A stretch of DNA of 64,000 nt, from positions 2,666,001 through 2,730,000 of the forward strand of contig JADJQX010000007.1 of the NCBI GenBank assembly GCA_016712525.1, read 5' to 3'. Positions 7,018 to 14,560 of this stretch are shown here, one piece after another. This DNA comes from Myxococcales bacterium (lineage in GTDB: Bacteria > Myxococcota_A > Polyangia > Polyangiales > Polyangiaceae). Below the pieces are notes generated by a model. The model was not told the DNA's origin and searched no databases. It worked only from the letters and a program-made list of their open reading frames with translations. Every line of letters starts with the position of its first letter. Within the stretch, counting starts at the first letter, position 1. Position numbers and translations under genes: made by a program.

Positions 7018-8937
7018 ATGAACCGTACTCGCGTGCTCGGCTTCACCCTGCTCGCTTCGCTCGTCGCCGTGCCCGTCGCGTGCTCCAGCACGCCCGACCC
7101 GGAAGGCACGGTGGACGCCGCGGTGCCGACGTCCACGACCCCAACGACGACGGTCCCCACGAGCACGCCCGACGCCGCTCCGGACGGCCCCAAGGCCGAC
7201 TGCGAGAAGCCCGACGACTGCTCGTCGAAGATCTGTCTGCCAACGGGCAAGTGTGCGGTCGCCTCCAACACCGACGGCGTCCAAAACAACGACGAGACCG
7301 ACGTCGACTGCGGCGGCATCACGAAGAAGGCCTGTGAGGACGGCAAGAAGTGCCTCACGCGCCTCGATTGCACGAGCAGCGTCTGCAAAGACATGGGCGA
7401 CGGTCAGGGCCTCCGGTGCCAAGCGCCCAAGGGCGACGACCTCACCAAGAACGGCGACGAGAGCGACATCGACTGCGGCGGCGCGATCGCCCCGAAGTGC
7501 GCGACGGGCCTCAAGTGCGTGCAGAAGACCGACTGCGTGAGCGGCGTGTGCGACGCGGGCACGTGCAAGGCCCCGGCGATCGACGGCGTGAAGAACGGCA
7601 CCGAGACCGACGTCGACTGCGGCGGGCCCACGGCGCCCGCGTGCGCCGACACCAAGATGTGCAACGTCGGCGACGACTGCACGAGCCGCGTGTGCACGGG
7701 GGGAACGTGCCGCGCGCCCACCCCGACCGACGCCGTGAAGAACGGCACCGAGACCGACGTCGACTGCGGCGGCGCGGGCAACCCGAAGTGCGCGGCCGCG
7801 AAGAGCTGCAAGGTCGCGAACGACTGCGCATCGGACGGTTGCTCGTACAACTTCAAGTGCGCCCCGCGGCGGAGCTGCGTGGCGCGGTTCGGCGGCGACA
7901 CCTGCGGTCGCGGTGAGGTGGGCCAGGTCGGCGCCACCCACGAGAGCTGCTGCGCGACGGCGCCCGTGCCGGGCATGGCCGACACGCACCTCGGCAAGTA
8001 CGGCGTCACGGCGGGCCGCATGCGCGCGTTCCTCACGTCGATCGGCGGCAACGTGCGCGGGTTCATCCAGGGCGAGCGCGCCGCGGGCCGAATCCCCCCG
8101 GGCGCGGCCATGAACGCCGCGTGGGACCCGTACCTGCCCACGAGCTTCGACGGCAACACCAACGCCGCCGAGCTCGCCGAGGGCTCGCAGAACGACGCGA
8201 CGCCCATCCCCGGCGTGTATACGAGCGTGTGGCGTCACCTCGGCGGCTTCATCTTCCGCAACAACACGCAGAGCCAGACGGGCTGCTACGTGAGCGCGCC
8301 CGGTACGCACACCTACTGGATGACACCGCAGGTGCAGTCCTCCTACATGGGCGACATTCCCCACGTGGTGAGCCAGGACGTGGACGACACGAAGGGGCTC
8401 AACTGCGTGAACTACCTCATGGCGCAGTCGTTCTGCATCTGGGACGGCGGCCGCCTCCAGACCCGTGCGGAGTACGACGCCGCGTGGGGCGCGAGCACTT
8501 ACCCGTGGGGCGCGAGCCCGGTGCCGAAGGGCCAAGGCAGCGCGACCTTCGCCGGCAACCGCTTCCCCACCGCGACCGACGAGAGCCTCCGCGCCGCCGG
8601 CAGCCCCTTCGCTCCCGCGGCGAACCAGAGCATCGAGTACGCGAACTTCCTCTACTCGTACGAGTACCCGAACCTCGTCGGCACCGACTACGCCGTGTTC
8701 ATCGGGGCGCCCGGGCGGCTCCGCGGCAGGAGCGCGAACGGCCACTCGCTGAACGACGGGCTCATGGAGATCACGGGCACGATCTCGAACCCGGCGGCCG
8801 CGACGCCGTTCGCGTCGTCGATGACGTGGGCGAAAAATGGCTCGTTCGAGGGCCACGGCATCGGGACCACCCACTCGTCGCACCTCCTCAACAAGTACGG
8901 CAAGCTCGGCCTCCGCTGCGTCTACCCGACGCCCTGA
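7018..8937 (+). CDS. Cys-rich DVDCGG-repeat lipoprotein with FGE/sulfatase-modifying-like C-terminal domain
   Basis: 639 residues. The lipoprotein signal ends at VAVPVAC (Cys22), with a GGAGGA Shine-Dalgarno just before the ATG. A Thr/Pro linker leads to a Cys-rich region (about 60-285) with four copies of an approximately 45-residue module centred on TDVDCGG and followed by spaced Cys residues. The C-terminal ~340 residues resemble the formylglycine-generating-enzyme (SUMF1/FGE) fold, seen in the NYLMAQSFCIWDGGRLQTRA segment, which matches the family's FC.W.GGRLPTEAEWE block. Many FGE-fold proteins lack catalytic Cys pairs and act as binding domains, so enzyme activity is not implied. It is presumably surface or outer-membrane anchored. 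Confidence 0.8.
   Translation: MNRTRVLGFTLLASLVAVPVACSSTPDPEGTVDAAVPTSTTPTTTVPTSTPDAAPDGPKADCEKPDDCSSKICLPTGKCAVASNTDGVQNNDETDVDCGGITKKACEDGKKCLTRLDCTSSVCKDMGDGQGLRCQAPKGDDLTKNGDESDIDCGGAIAPKCATGLKCVQKTDCVSGVCDAGTCKAPAIDGVKNGTETDVDCGGPTAPACADTKMCNVGDDCTSRVCTGGTCRAPTPTDAVKNGTETDVDCGGAGNPKCAAAKSCKVANDCASDGCSYNFKCAPRRSCVARFGGDTCGRGEVGQVGATHESCCATAPVPGMADTHLGKYGVTAGRMRAFLTSIGGNVRGFIQGERAAGRIPPGAAMNAAWDPYLPTSFDGNTNAAELAEGSQNDATPIPGVYTSVWRHLGGFIFRNNTQSQTGCYVSAPGTHTYWMTPQVQSSYMGDIPHVVSQDVDDTKGLNCVNYLMAQSFCIWDGGRLQTRAEYDAAWGASTYPWGASPVPKGQGSATFAGNRFPTATDESLRAAGSPFAPAANQSIEYANFLYSYEYPNLVGTDYAVFIGAPGRLRGRSANGHSLNDGLMEITGTISNPAAATPFASSMTWAKNGSFEGHGIGTTHSSHLLNKYGKLGLRCVYPTP
7273..7866 (+). repeat. Four tandem coding repeats (DVDCGG modules)
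   Basis: The modules start at NDETDVDCGG, GDESDIDCGG, GTETDVDCGG and GTETDVDCGG, and each is followed by about five Cys residues. The DNA is also similar between copies (GTCGACTGCGGCGG cores). Spacing is about 130-165 bp. Confidence 0.85.
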
Positions 8938-8971
8938 CGACCTCGAAGCCGTGACGGGCGAGAGCCCTCTA

Positions 8972-9002
8972 CGCGCCCTACGGATTTCGTCCGTGGGGCG
9001 CG
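8972..9002 (+). terminator. Perfect 13-bp hairpin between two genes, no U-tract
   Basis: CGCGCCCTACGGA (8972-8984) pairs with TCCGTGGGGCGCG (8990-9002) with one G-U wobble and a 5-nt loop. It lies 35 bp after the lipoprotein stop and 25 bp before the transporter start. Termination or mRNA 3'-end protection is likely; the run of T is missing. Confidence 0.55.
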
Positions 9003-9015
9003 TCGTCGTTCGGGG

Positions 9016-9021
9016 TACGCT
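9016..9021 (+). promoter_or_regulatory. Candidate -10 box for a leaderless transcript
   Basis: TACGCT ends 6 nt before the GTG start at 9028, with no Shine-Dalgarno between. It fits the TANNNT pattern seen at other starts in the window. No -35 is recognisable. Confidence 0.35.
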
Positions 9022-9027
9022 CGCCGC

Positions 9028-10626
9028 GTGACTCCGGGGAAAGCCACCCTCGCCGCCCTGTGCCTCACGAGCGTGCTCGCGGCCGCGACCGAGGCGCACG
9101 CCGGCGAAGAGACTCAAGACCCTGGGCTCCGCCGCGTCACCACCACGAAGACGTTCCGCTGGGGAGGTGACGTCCAAGGGGGCGAGCCGTTCGTGCACGA
9201 GAACGCGAAGGGCGAGCGCGTGGGGTTCGAGGTCGAGGTGGCCGACGGCATCGCCAAGAGGCTCGGCGCGAAGGCCGTGTTCGTGCAGAACGACTGGTCC
9301 GCCCTGGTGCCGGCGCTCGACCGTGGCACGTTCGACGTGATCCTGAACGGCTTCGAGATGACGGCCTCGCGCGTACCACGTGTACTTTACACACGACCGT
9401 ACAAGACCTACGCCTCGCGCCTCATGACCCGCGCGAACGCCCCGCTCGCGCCCACCCGCGACGCGATGAAAGGGAAGCGTATCGGCTCCCTCGCGGGCAC
9501 GCGCTCGTTCGAGATCGTGCGCGAAGCGGGCGCCGTGCCGGTGCCGTACGAAGGGTGCCTCGAGCCCTACATCGACCTCGAGAACGGGCGCATCGACGGG
9601 GTGCTGCTCGACGACCTCATCGCCGTCCGCTACTCGGCCGGAAAGAAGTCGCTCGTCGTCTCCGGAGACGTGGAGCCCGGGTTCTACGCGGTCGCGACGC
9701 GGCGCTCGGAGCCGGGCCTGCGCGATGCCGTCGACGCCGCGCTCGGCGACATGATCACGAAGGGGGAGCTCCGGGACATCCTCGCTCGCGCCAAGCTGCT
9801 CGAGCCACGCGACGAGAAGCTCATGACGTGGGACGCACCCGCGCAAGCCGCGGCGCTCGGCCAGCCACCTCCCGCGAGCGCTACGAGCCTCGACGGGGGC
9901 GCCGACGCCGGAGCCCTGCCACCGCCCGCGCCCGAGAGCACCACGCCCGCGCCCGAGGGCCCCGAGCCCGTGTTCGACCTCCCGCGCCTCGTCTTGCTGC
10001 TCCGGGCCGCGCTCGTCACGCTCACGCTCTCCCTCGCGGGCATGGCCCTCGCCGCGCCGCTCGGGCTCGCGCTCGCGTGCCTTCGCACCTACGGCGGTCG
10101 GCCCGTGTCGGCGATGGCGACGACGTACGTCGAGGTGATGCGAGGTACGCCGCTGCTCCTTCAGCTCTACTTGCTCTACTTCGGCCTCGCCCCCTGGGTG
10201 AAGCTCCCGGCGCCGTTCGCAGCCGTGCTGGCGCTCGGGCTCAACTACGCGGCGTACGAGGCCGAGGCGTACCGCGCGGGCATCCAGGCCGTCCCCGAGG
10301 GGCACACCGAGGCCGGGCTCGCCCTCGGGCTCTCGCGCTTCCGCGTCGTACGGAGCGTCGTCGTGCCGCAGGCGGTGCGGCTCGCGCTCCCCAACGTCAC
10401 GAGCGATTTCGTCTCGCTCCTCAAGGACAGCTCGCTCGTGAGCGTGATCACCGTCGTCGAGCTGACAAAGCAGATGTCCATCACCGCAGTCGACGTGAGA
10501 TCGTGGAGCGGACCGGGCCTCGCGTGCGCGCTCCTGTACCTCTCCATGAGCTACCCCCTCGCGCGCCTCGCGCGTCGGTTCGAGGCGCGCGCCTCGCGGA
10601 AATCGCGCCCGGAGGCCAAGCCATGA
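9028..10626 (+). CDS. Polar amino-acid ABC transporter, fused substrate-binding protein and permease
   Basis: 532 residues from a GTG. A Sec signal peptide (first ~28 residues, cleavage near AHA) is followed by a type-3 family solute-binding domain (about 40-275) with the FEVEVADGIAKRLG and FDVILNGFEMTASR blocks typical of polar amino-acid binders. A Pro/Ala/Gly linker (about 280-315) leads to a HisM/GlnP-type permease domain (about 320-525). Its cytoplasmic coupling loop EAGLALGLSRFRVVRSVVVP and the LLKDSSLVSVI segment are diagnostic. A fused protein keeps the receptor tethered to the channel at the inner membrane. The ATPase gene follows with a 4-nt ATGA overlap, so the two products should form one importer. 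The exact substrate cannot be read from sequence. Confidence 0.88.
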   Translation: MTPGKATLAALCLTSVLAAATEAHAGEETQDPGLRRVTTTKTFRWGGDVQGGEPFVHENAKGERVGFEVEVADGIAKRLGAKAVFVQNDWSALVPALDRGTFDVILNGFEMTASRVPRVLYTRPYKTYASRLMTRANAPLAPTRDAMKGKRIGSLAGTRSFEIVREAGAVPVPYEGCLEPYIDLENGRIDGVLLDDLIAVRYSAGKKSLVVSGDVEPGFYAVATRRSEPGLRDAVDAALGDMITKGELRDILARAKLLEPRDEKLMTWDAPAQAAALGQPPPASATSLDGGADAGALPPPAPESTTPAPEGPEPVFDLPRLVLLLRAALVTLTLSLAGMALAAPLGLALACLRTYGGRPVSAMATTYVEVMRGTPLLLQLYLLYFGLAPWVKLPAPFAAVLALGLNYAAYEAEAYRAGIQAVPEGHTEAGLALGLSRFRVVRSVVVPQAVRLALPNVTSDFVSLLKDSSLVSVITVVELTKQMSITAVDVRSWSGPGLACALLYLSMSYPLARLARRFEARASRKSRPEAKP

Positions 10627-11300
10627 TCGTCACGCGAGGGCTCTCGGTCGACACCGAGGCCGCCGAAGGAGAGCGTCCGCAGAGGCTCGACGACGTGACC
10701 TTCACGGTGGAGCGAGGCTCGTTCGTGGCGCTCGTGGGCGAGTCGGGCTCGGGCAAGTCGACGCTGCTCCGCGTGCTGTCGGGGTTCTTGCCGTTCTCGC
10801 GCGGCGAGGTGCGTGTCGCGGGTATGACGCTCGCGCCTGGCACGTGCGACGAAGCGCTGAAGCTGCAGCTCCGGAGGAAGGCCGTGCTCGTCCTTCAAGA
10901 GCCGAACCTCTTCCCTCACCTTCGCGTCGTCGAGAACGTGACGCTCGCGCTCCGCCACGTGCGCGGGCTCGGCGACGGAGCCGCGCGCGAGAGGGCGATG
11001 GCGATGCTCGAGCGCCTCGGGGTCGCCGAGAAGGCCAGCGTGTACCCGGGAGAGCTCTCGGGGGGGCAAGCCCAACGTGTCGCGCTCGCGCGGGCGCTGG
11101 TGCTCGAGCCCGCGGTGCTCCTCCTCGACGAGCCGACGAGCGCCCTCGATCCGAAGCGAAAAGTGGAGCTCGGGAAGCTCTTCGGAGAGCTCGCCGCCGG
11201 GGGCACCACGGTCCTCGCCGTGACCCACGACCAGGGCCTCGCGGATGCCGCTTCGGCACGATTCACCATGCACGACGGGCGCCTGACGGAAACCGGGTGA
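10623..11300 (+). CDS. Amino-acid ABC transporter ATP-binding protein
   Basis: 225 residues. The start ATG overlaps the stop of the upstream permease fusion (ATGA), indicating translational coupling. The ABC ATPase motifs are complete and in order: Walker A GESGSGKST, Q-loop VLQEPNLFPH, signature LSGGQAQR, Walker B LLLDEPTSALDP and the switch His in VTHDQ. It energises import by the preceding binding-protein/permease fusion. The length is slightly shorter than the ~240 residues usual for GlnQ/HisP-type subunits because the C-terminal end is trimmed. The long upstream extension of this frame is non-coding. Confidence 0.92.
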   Translation: MIVTRGLSVDTEAAEGERPQRLDDVTFTVERGSFVALVGESGSGKSTLLRVLSGFLPFSRGEVRVAGMTLAPGTCDEALKLQLRRKAVLVLQEPNLFPHLRVVENVTLALRHVRGLGDGAARERAMAMLERLGVAEKASVYPGELSGGQAQRVALARALVLEPAVLLLDEPTSALDPKRKVELGKLFGELAAGGTTVLAVTHDQGLADAASARFTMHDGRLTETG

Positions 11301-11306
11301 TAGCTT
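11301..11306 (+). promoter_or_regulatory. Candidate -10 box for a leaderless transcript
   Basis: TAGCTT directly follows the stop of the ABC ATPase gene and ends 6 nt before the ATG at 11313. No Shine-Dalgarno is present. Confidence 0.35.
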
Positions 11307-11312
11307 CGTATC

Positions 11313-12461
11313 ATGCGGGTCTTTCACGTCTTTTTTCCCTTCGCGCTCGGCGCCGCGCTTCCGTTCGTGGCGTGCGGGTCGACCCCCGAGCCTCCCACGG
11401 CAGATGCGGCGAGCTCCGCCGACGGCGCCATCCCCGAGGCGAGCACGGCGGACGGCGCGAGCCCCGACGCCACCCCCGTCGACGGCTCACGCCCCGACGC
11501 CGCGGACGCCGCTCCTGCACCGGGGCCCGTCTCGGGCACGCTCGAAGCGAAGGCCGTGGCAGGGCTCCCGACCCAGGCAAAGCTCGGCACCTTCGTCCCG
11601 AAGGAGGGCTCGGCGGAGCTTCGCCCGCGACCGAGCGGCGGCTCGGTGCTCACCGTGCGCCTCACCGAAGACCGCGCCATCGCCGCGTTTCGCACGATCG
11701 AGATCACGCTGTACGACGACACACAGACCCTCGACGCCACCGAGCGATTCCAAGCCGAGGCGAGCACACAGACCGCGCTCCCCCCGCGACGCGCTCGGGT
11801 CGAGACGTACCCCGCGACAGGCACGGCGCATCGCGCAGGCGGGGACGGCGCGGTCCTCGTCGAGGCGATCTCGGCCACCCAGGTCACGCTGCGCCTCCAG
11901 ACCGTCGGCCAGTTCGGCCAGGGGCCAGGCCAAGACGTGTTCACCCTCGAGGGCACGGTCACGGTGCCCCTCGCCAAGCTCCCCGACGCGACCGGCGGCG
12001 CGGCCAGCCTGGCCGTGAGCAACCCCGAGAACGAGCCCATCACGGGCGAGGCGCCGAACTTCGTGCAGGCCTCGCTCGCGACGAGCCAGCTCTCCCTGAA
12101 GGACGCAAGCTACCCGTTCACGAACGACCGTCGCTCCGCGCTCTTCACCGACACGACGAGCGGCACGGCGCGGACCCTCCGCGTCGCGTTCCCGTCCGGG
12201 CACCTCCCGCGCGAAGGGGAGACCGTGTCGCTCTCCCGATTCGATCGGGTGAACGTGGTGTACTTCGAGGGGACCGGGATCTCGGGGGCTGCGGGCGAGA
12301 AGGTGTGGGAGGCGGACATGGGCAGCGCCGTCGTCGAGACGCGGACGCGCACCCAGCTCGTGCTCCGGCTGGCGGACGCGCGCATGCAGTCCGAGTCCCC
12401 CGACGCGAAGGGGATCTTTCGCCTCGCGGGCACCCTCACGATCCCGATCGCCGGCGAGTAG
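11313..12461 (+). CDS. Lipoprotein of unknown function
   Basis: 382 residues. The signal peptide ends in the lipobox FVAC (Cys21), followed by a ~50-residue Ala/Asp/Pro/Ser-rich linker (repeats of DGASPDA type), as is usual for myxobacterial surface lipoproteins. The rest (about 75-382) has an alternating hydrophobic pattern suggesting beta-rich domains. It may contain two related halves, since GTVTVPLAKL and GTLTIPIAGE occur at comparable ends. No enzyme motif was recognised. It is 12 bp downstream of the ABC transporter ATPase, so read-through from that operon is possible, but a TAGCTT box precedes it. Confidence 0.75.
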   Translation: MRVFHVFFPFALGAALPFVACGSTPEPPTADAASSADGAIPEASTADGASPDATPVDGSRPDAADAAPAPGPVSGTLEAKAVAGLPTQAKLGTFVPKEGSAELRPRPSGGSVLTVRLTEDRAIAAFRTIEITLYDDTQTLDATERFQAEASTQTALPPRRARVETYPATGTAHRAGGDGAVLVEAISATQVTLRLQTVGQFGQGPGQDVFTLEGTVTVPLAKLPDATGGAASLAVSNPENEPITGEAPNFVQASLATSQLSLKDASYPFTNDRRSALFTDTTSGTARTLRVAFPSGHLPREGETVSLSRFDRVNVVYFEGTGISGAAGEKVWEADMGSAVVETRTRTQLVLRLADARMQSESPDAKGIFRLAGTLTIPIAGE

Positions 12462-12528
12462 CCAAAAGGCTGCCTTTTCGAGCCGTTCGGCCTCGTTGAC
12501 CGAGACGCGCGAGACGCCCCAGGAGCGC

Positions 12529-12557
12529 TTGACTCGGGGGCGGGGGTTTGCCATGGT
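12529..12557 (+). promoter_or_regulatory. Candidate rplC promoter
   Basis: TTGACT (12529-12534), a 17-nt G-rich spacer and CATGGT (12552-12557). The -35 is good and the -10 matches at three of six positions. The implied transcript has a ~150-nt leader that contains the hairpins at 12601-12685. The spacer is G-rich, as it is before rplS. Confidence 0.45.
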
Positions 12558-12600
12558 GCGCGCCCCGCGAGGTGGCTCGCGGCGTGGGGCTCGTCCCCCT

Positions 12601-12704
12601 GGTCCAGCGTACCCTGTGGACCGGTTCAGCCTAGGGAAACCTCGGCGAAACGCCAAACGGCCGGCATCTCCTCGGGGGTTTCCCTTCTCGGGGTACGCAA
12701 GGAG
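12601..12704 (+). promoter_or_regulatory. Structured 5' leader of rplC (candidate r-protein autoregulatory element)
   Basis: Hairpin I: GGTCCA (12601-12606) pairs with TGGACC (12617-12622). Hairpin II: AGGGAAACC (12633-12641) pairs perfectly with GGTTTCCCT (12677-12685) and encloses a small GGCG-AAA-CGCC stem-loop (12644-12654). The strong AAGGAG Shine-Dalgarno (12699-12704) lies 13 nt beyond. Pairing is read directly; a regulatory role is inference. Confidence 0.5.
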
Positions 12705-12712
12705 AATCGATT

Positions 12713-13378
12713 ATGAATCAGCAGCCCGGCATCATCGGCGAAAAGATTGGTTTCACTCAGTATTTCGCCGCCGACGGCAACGTCAAGCGCGTGTGCGTCG
12801 TCAAGGCTGGCCCCGTCGTGGTGGTCGCCAAGCGCACCCCCGAGAAGGACGGCTACACGGCCCTCGTCCTCGGCATGAACGACGCCAAGGAGAAGCACGT
12901 CACGAAGCCCGAGCTCGGCGTCTTCAAGAAGGCGAACGTCACCCCGAAGCGCGTCGTGCGCGAGCTCCGCTGCGAGCCCGACTTCGCCGCCAAGTTCGAG
13001 GTCGGCGCCACGATCAAGCTCGACGAGGTCTTCAAGGAAGGCCAGTTCATCGACGCGCAGGGCAAGACCCGCGGCCGCGGCTACACCGGCGTCATGCGCC
13101 GCTGGAACTTCGCGGGCGGCGTGCAGACGCACGGCACGCACGAGTACCGCCGTCACGGTGGCTCGATCGGTACGAACATGACCCCGGGCCGCACGCTCCC
13201 GAACCTCAAAATGAGCGGGCAGTACGGCGACGAGACGGTCAGCATCCTCAACCTCAAGATCGCGCGCGTCGACGCCGAGAAGAACCTCCTCCTCATCGAG
13301 GGTGGTATCCCCGGCGCGAAGTCGGGCATCGTCGTCATCCGCCACGCGGTCAAGAAGCGCCTCAAGGGCAACTCCTGA
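12713..13378 (+). CDS. rplC: 50S ribosomal protein L3
   Basis: 221 residues, normal for L3. The family hallmark (RGRGYTGVMRRWNFAGG, then THGTHEYRRHGGSIGTNMTPGR) is intact, and the protein begins with the typical GIIGEKIGFTQYF. L3 is an early-assembling 50S protein near the peptidyl-transferase centre. It normally lies second in the S10 operon (rpsJ-rplC-rplD). Here no other ribosomal gene flanks it: a lipoprotein lies upstream and a membrane protein downstream, and it has its own promoter candidate, a folded leader, a strong Shine-Dalgarno (AAGGAG) and a terminator. Whether it is the only rplC copy cannot be seen from this window. Confidence 0.97.
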   Translation: MNQQPGIIGEKIGFTQYFAADGNVKRVCVVKAGPVVVVAKRTPEKDGYTALVLGMNDAKEKHVTKPELGVFKKANVTPKRVVRELRCEPDFAAKFEVGATIKLDEVFKEGQFIDAQGKTRGRGYTGVMRRWNFAGGVQTHGTHEYRRHGGSIGTNMTPGRTLPNLKMSGQYGDETVSILNLKIARVDAEKNLLLIEGGIPGAKSGIVVIRHAVKKRLKGNS

Positions 13379-13403
13379 TCGACGGCTGAGCTTCGGCTCG
13401 AAG

Positions 13404-13437
13404 GCGCCTCGCGGACCTCGCGAGGCGCTTTGCTTTT
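13404..13437 (+). terminator. Rho-independent terminator of rplC
   Basis: GCGCCTCGCG (13404-13413) pairs with CGCGAGGCGC (13419-13428), 5-nt loop, followed by TTTGCTTTT. It lies 25 bp after the stop. Confidence 0.9.
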
Positions 13438-13553
13438 GTGCTGCGATTCTCGGGCGTTATGGCGCGATGGCGGGGTGTCGCCAGGGCCCTCGTGGCGCTT
13501 TTGTTTCGCATTGCGTTATTCGCAGCATTGACTTTGACGCACTTGCTGCCCAC

Positions 13554-14183
13554 ATGAAGGCAATGCGTCATTTTGTTGGATGGGTCGCCCCGCTCTCCCT
13601 CGTCGGGCTCTCTCTCGTCCCCCGTCTGGCTCGTGCGGAAGAGCCGCCGCCGGCCACCGCCCCGGCCGTCGTGAATGTCCCCGCCGTGGAGGCGACGCCG
13701 CCCGAGACGAAGACCCCGCAAGCGCCCCCCTCGCCGCGCGCTTCGACCCCCGAGCCGAACGAAAGCGAGAGCCCCTCGGGGCCCGCCCGCATGCGCTGGG
13801 ACGACGACCGAGCGGCGCCCGCCGGCTACCACCTCGAGGGCGGCGTGCGGAGCGGCCTCGTGATCGGCGGCGCCGTCACCTTCGGCTCGCTCTACCTGCT
13901 CACGGCGCTCACCGCGGCCGCGCTCGACGACACGAACCGAGAGCGCAACGCCGGAGCTCTGTACGTGCCCGTGGCGGGGCCCTTCCTTCACTTGAAGGAT
14001 GCGTCGAGCGACACGGCCAAGCTCGTCCTCGTGGTCGACGGCCTCGCGCAGGCGGCCGGTGCCGCGATGCTCGTCGTGGGCCTCACGGCCCCGCGCACGT
14101 TCGCCGTACGGAACGACGCAGCGAAGATCGCGATCACTCCGGTCCTCGGGCCGGGACGGGCGGGTCTCGTGGGCACGTTCTGA
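13554..14183 (+). CDS. Exported/membrane protein of unknown function
   Basis: 209 residues from the ATG at 13554; the frame is open further upstream, but that part runs through the rplC terminator. An N-terminal signal peptide (HFVGWVAPLSLVGLSLVPRL, cleavage near ARA) is followed by a Pro/Ala/Thr/Glu-rich linker (about 28-85). Two long hydrophobic segments follow (SGLVIGGAVTFGSLYLLTAL and VDGLAQAAGAAMLVVGLTA). The short region between them contains a YVPVAGPFLHL segment. Proteins with this layout occur repeatedly in myxobacterial genomes, but I know no function. CTTGCT lies 6 nt upstream of the start. Confidence 0.65.
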   Translation: MKAMRHFVGWVAPLSLVGLSLVPRLARAEEPPPATAPAVVNVPAVEATPPETKTPQAPPSPRASTPEPNESESPSGPARMRWDDDRAAPAGYHLEGGVRSGLVIGGAVTFGSLYLLTALTAAALDDTNRERNAGALYVPVAGPFLHLKDASSDTAKLVLVVDGLAQAAGAAMLVVGLTAPRTFAVRNDAAKIAITPVLGPGRAGLVGTF

Positions 14184-14200
14184 AGCCTGCTACACGACGC

Positions 14201-14374
14201 TCAGTCTTCGGTCGACCAGCCGCGCGCGCGCATCCACGACTGCTCGGACACCCCACGGAGGGGGCGGTCCTCGTCCCACACGACCGCGATCTCGATCGTC
14301 TCGGACGAGGTGTCGGGCTTCGGGGCGGGGCGGATCGAACGCGACTGGACGTGGAAGAGGCTCTTGATGGTCAC
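14201..14374 (-). CDS. Small conserved-looking protein (57 aa), unknown function
   Basis: A 57-residue frame starts with GTG at 14374, preceded by an AGAGG Shine-Dalgarno six bases away, and ends at 14201, 17 bp from the convergent upstream gene. Codon use is strongly G/C at third positions, like true genes here. The product is soluble and mixed in charge (IEIAVVWDEDRPLRGVSEQS in the middle, RARGWSTED at the end). There is no membrane segment and no known motif. The long in-frame extension upstream overlaps rlmE on the other strand and is not credible. Confidence 0.6.
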   Translation of the reverse strand: MTIKSLFHVQSRSIRPAPKPDTSSETIEIAVVWDEDRPLRGVSEQSWMRARGWSTED

Positions 14375-14560
14375 GGCGCACCTCTCGGGTTGTGCCCACG
14401 GGGATTGCAACCCGGAGGCCAACGAAATAAGCCGTGATTTTCGCGAAAAAAGGCGCGACAAGGAGAGTCGGTGGATCCGACCGGATCCCCACCGCGGGAC
14501 CACACGATCGGCCCGCGCGTCGCACCGAACGCCGAACCGCGCGAACCGAGCCGTCGTCCC

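Noticed and set aside
6958..10305. Very long minus-strand open frame (over 1100 codons) opposite the DVDCGG lipoprotein and ABC transporter genes
   Set aside because: Arg/Ala/Gly/Val/His-rich low-complexity translation, typical of antisense frames in high-GC DNA. The plus-strand frames have clear domains.
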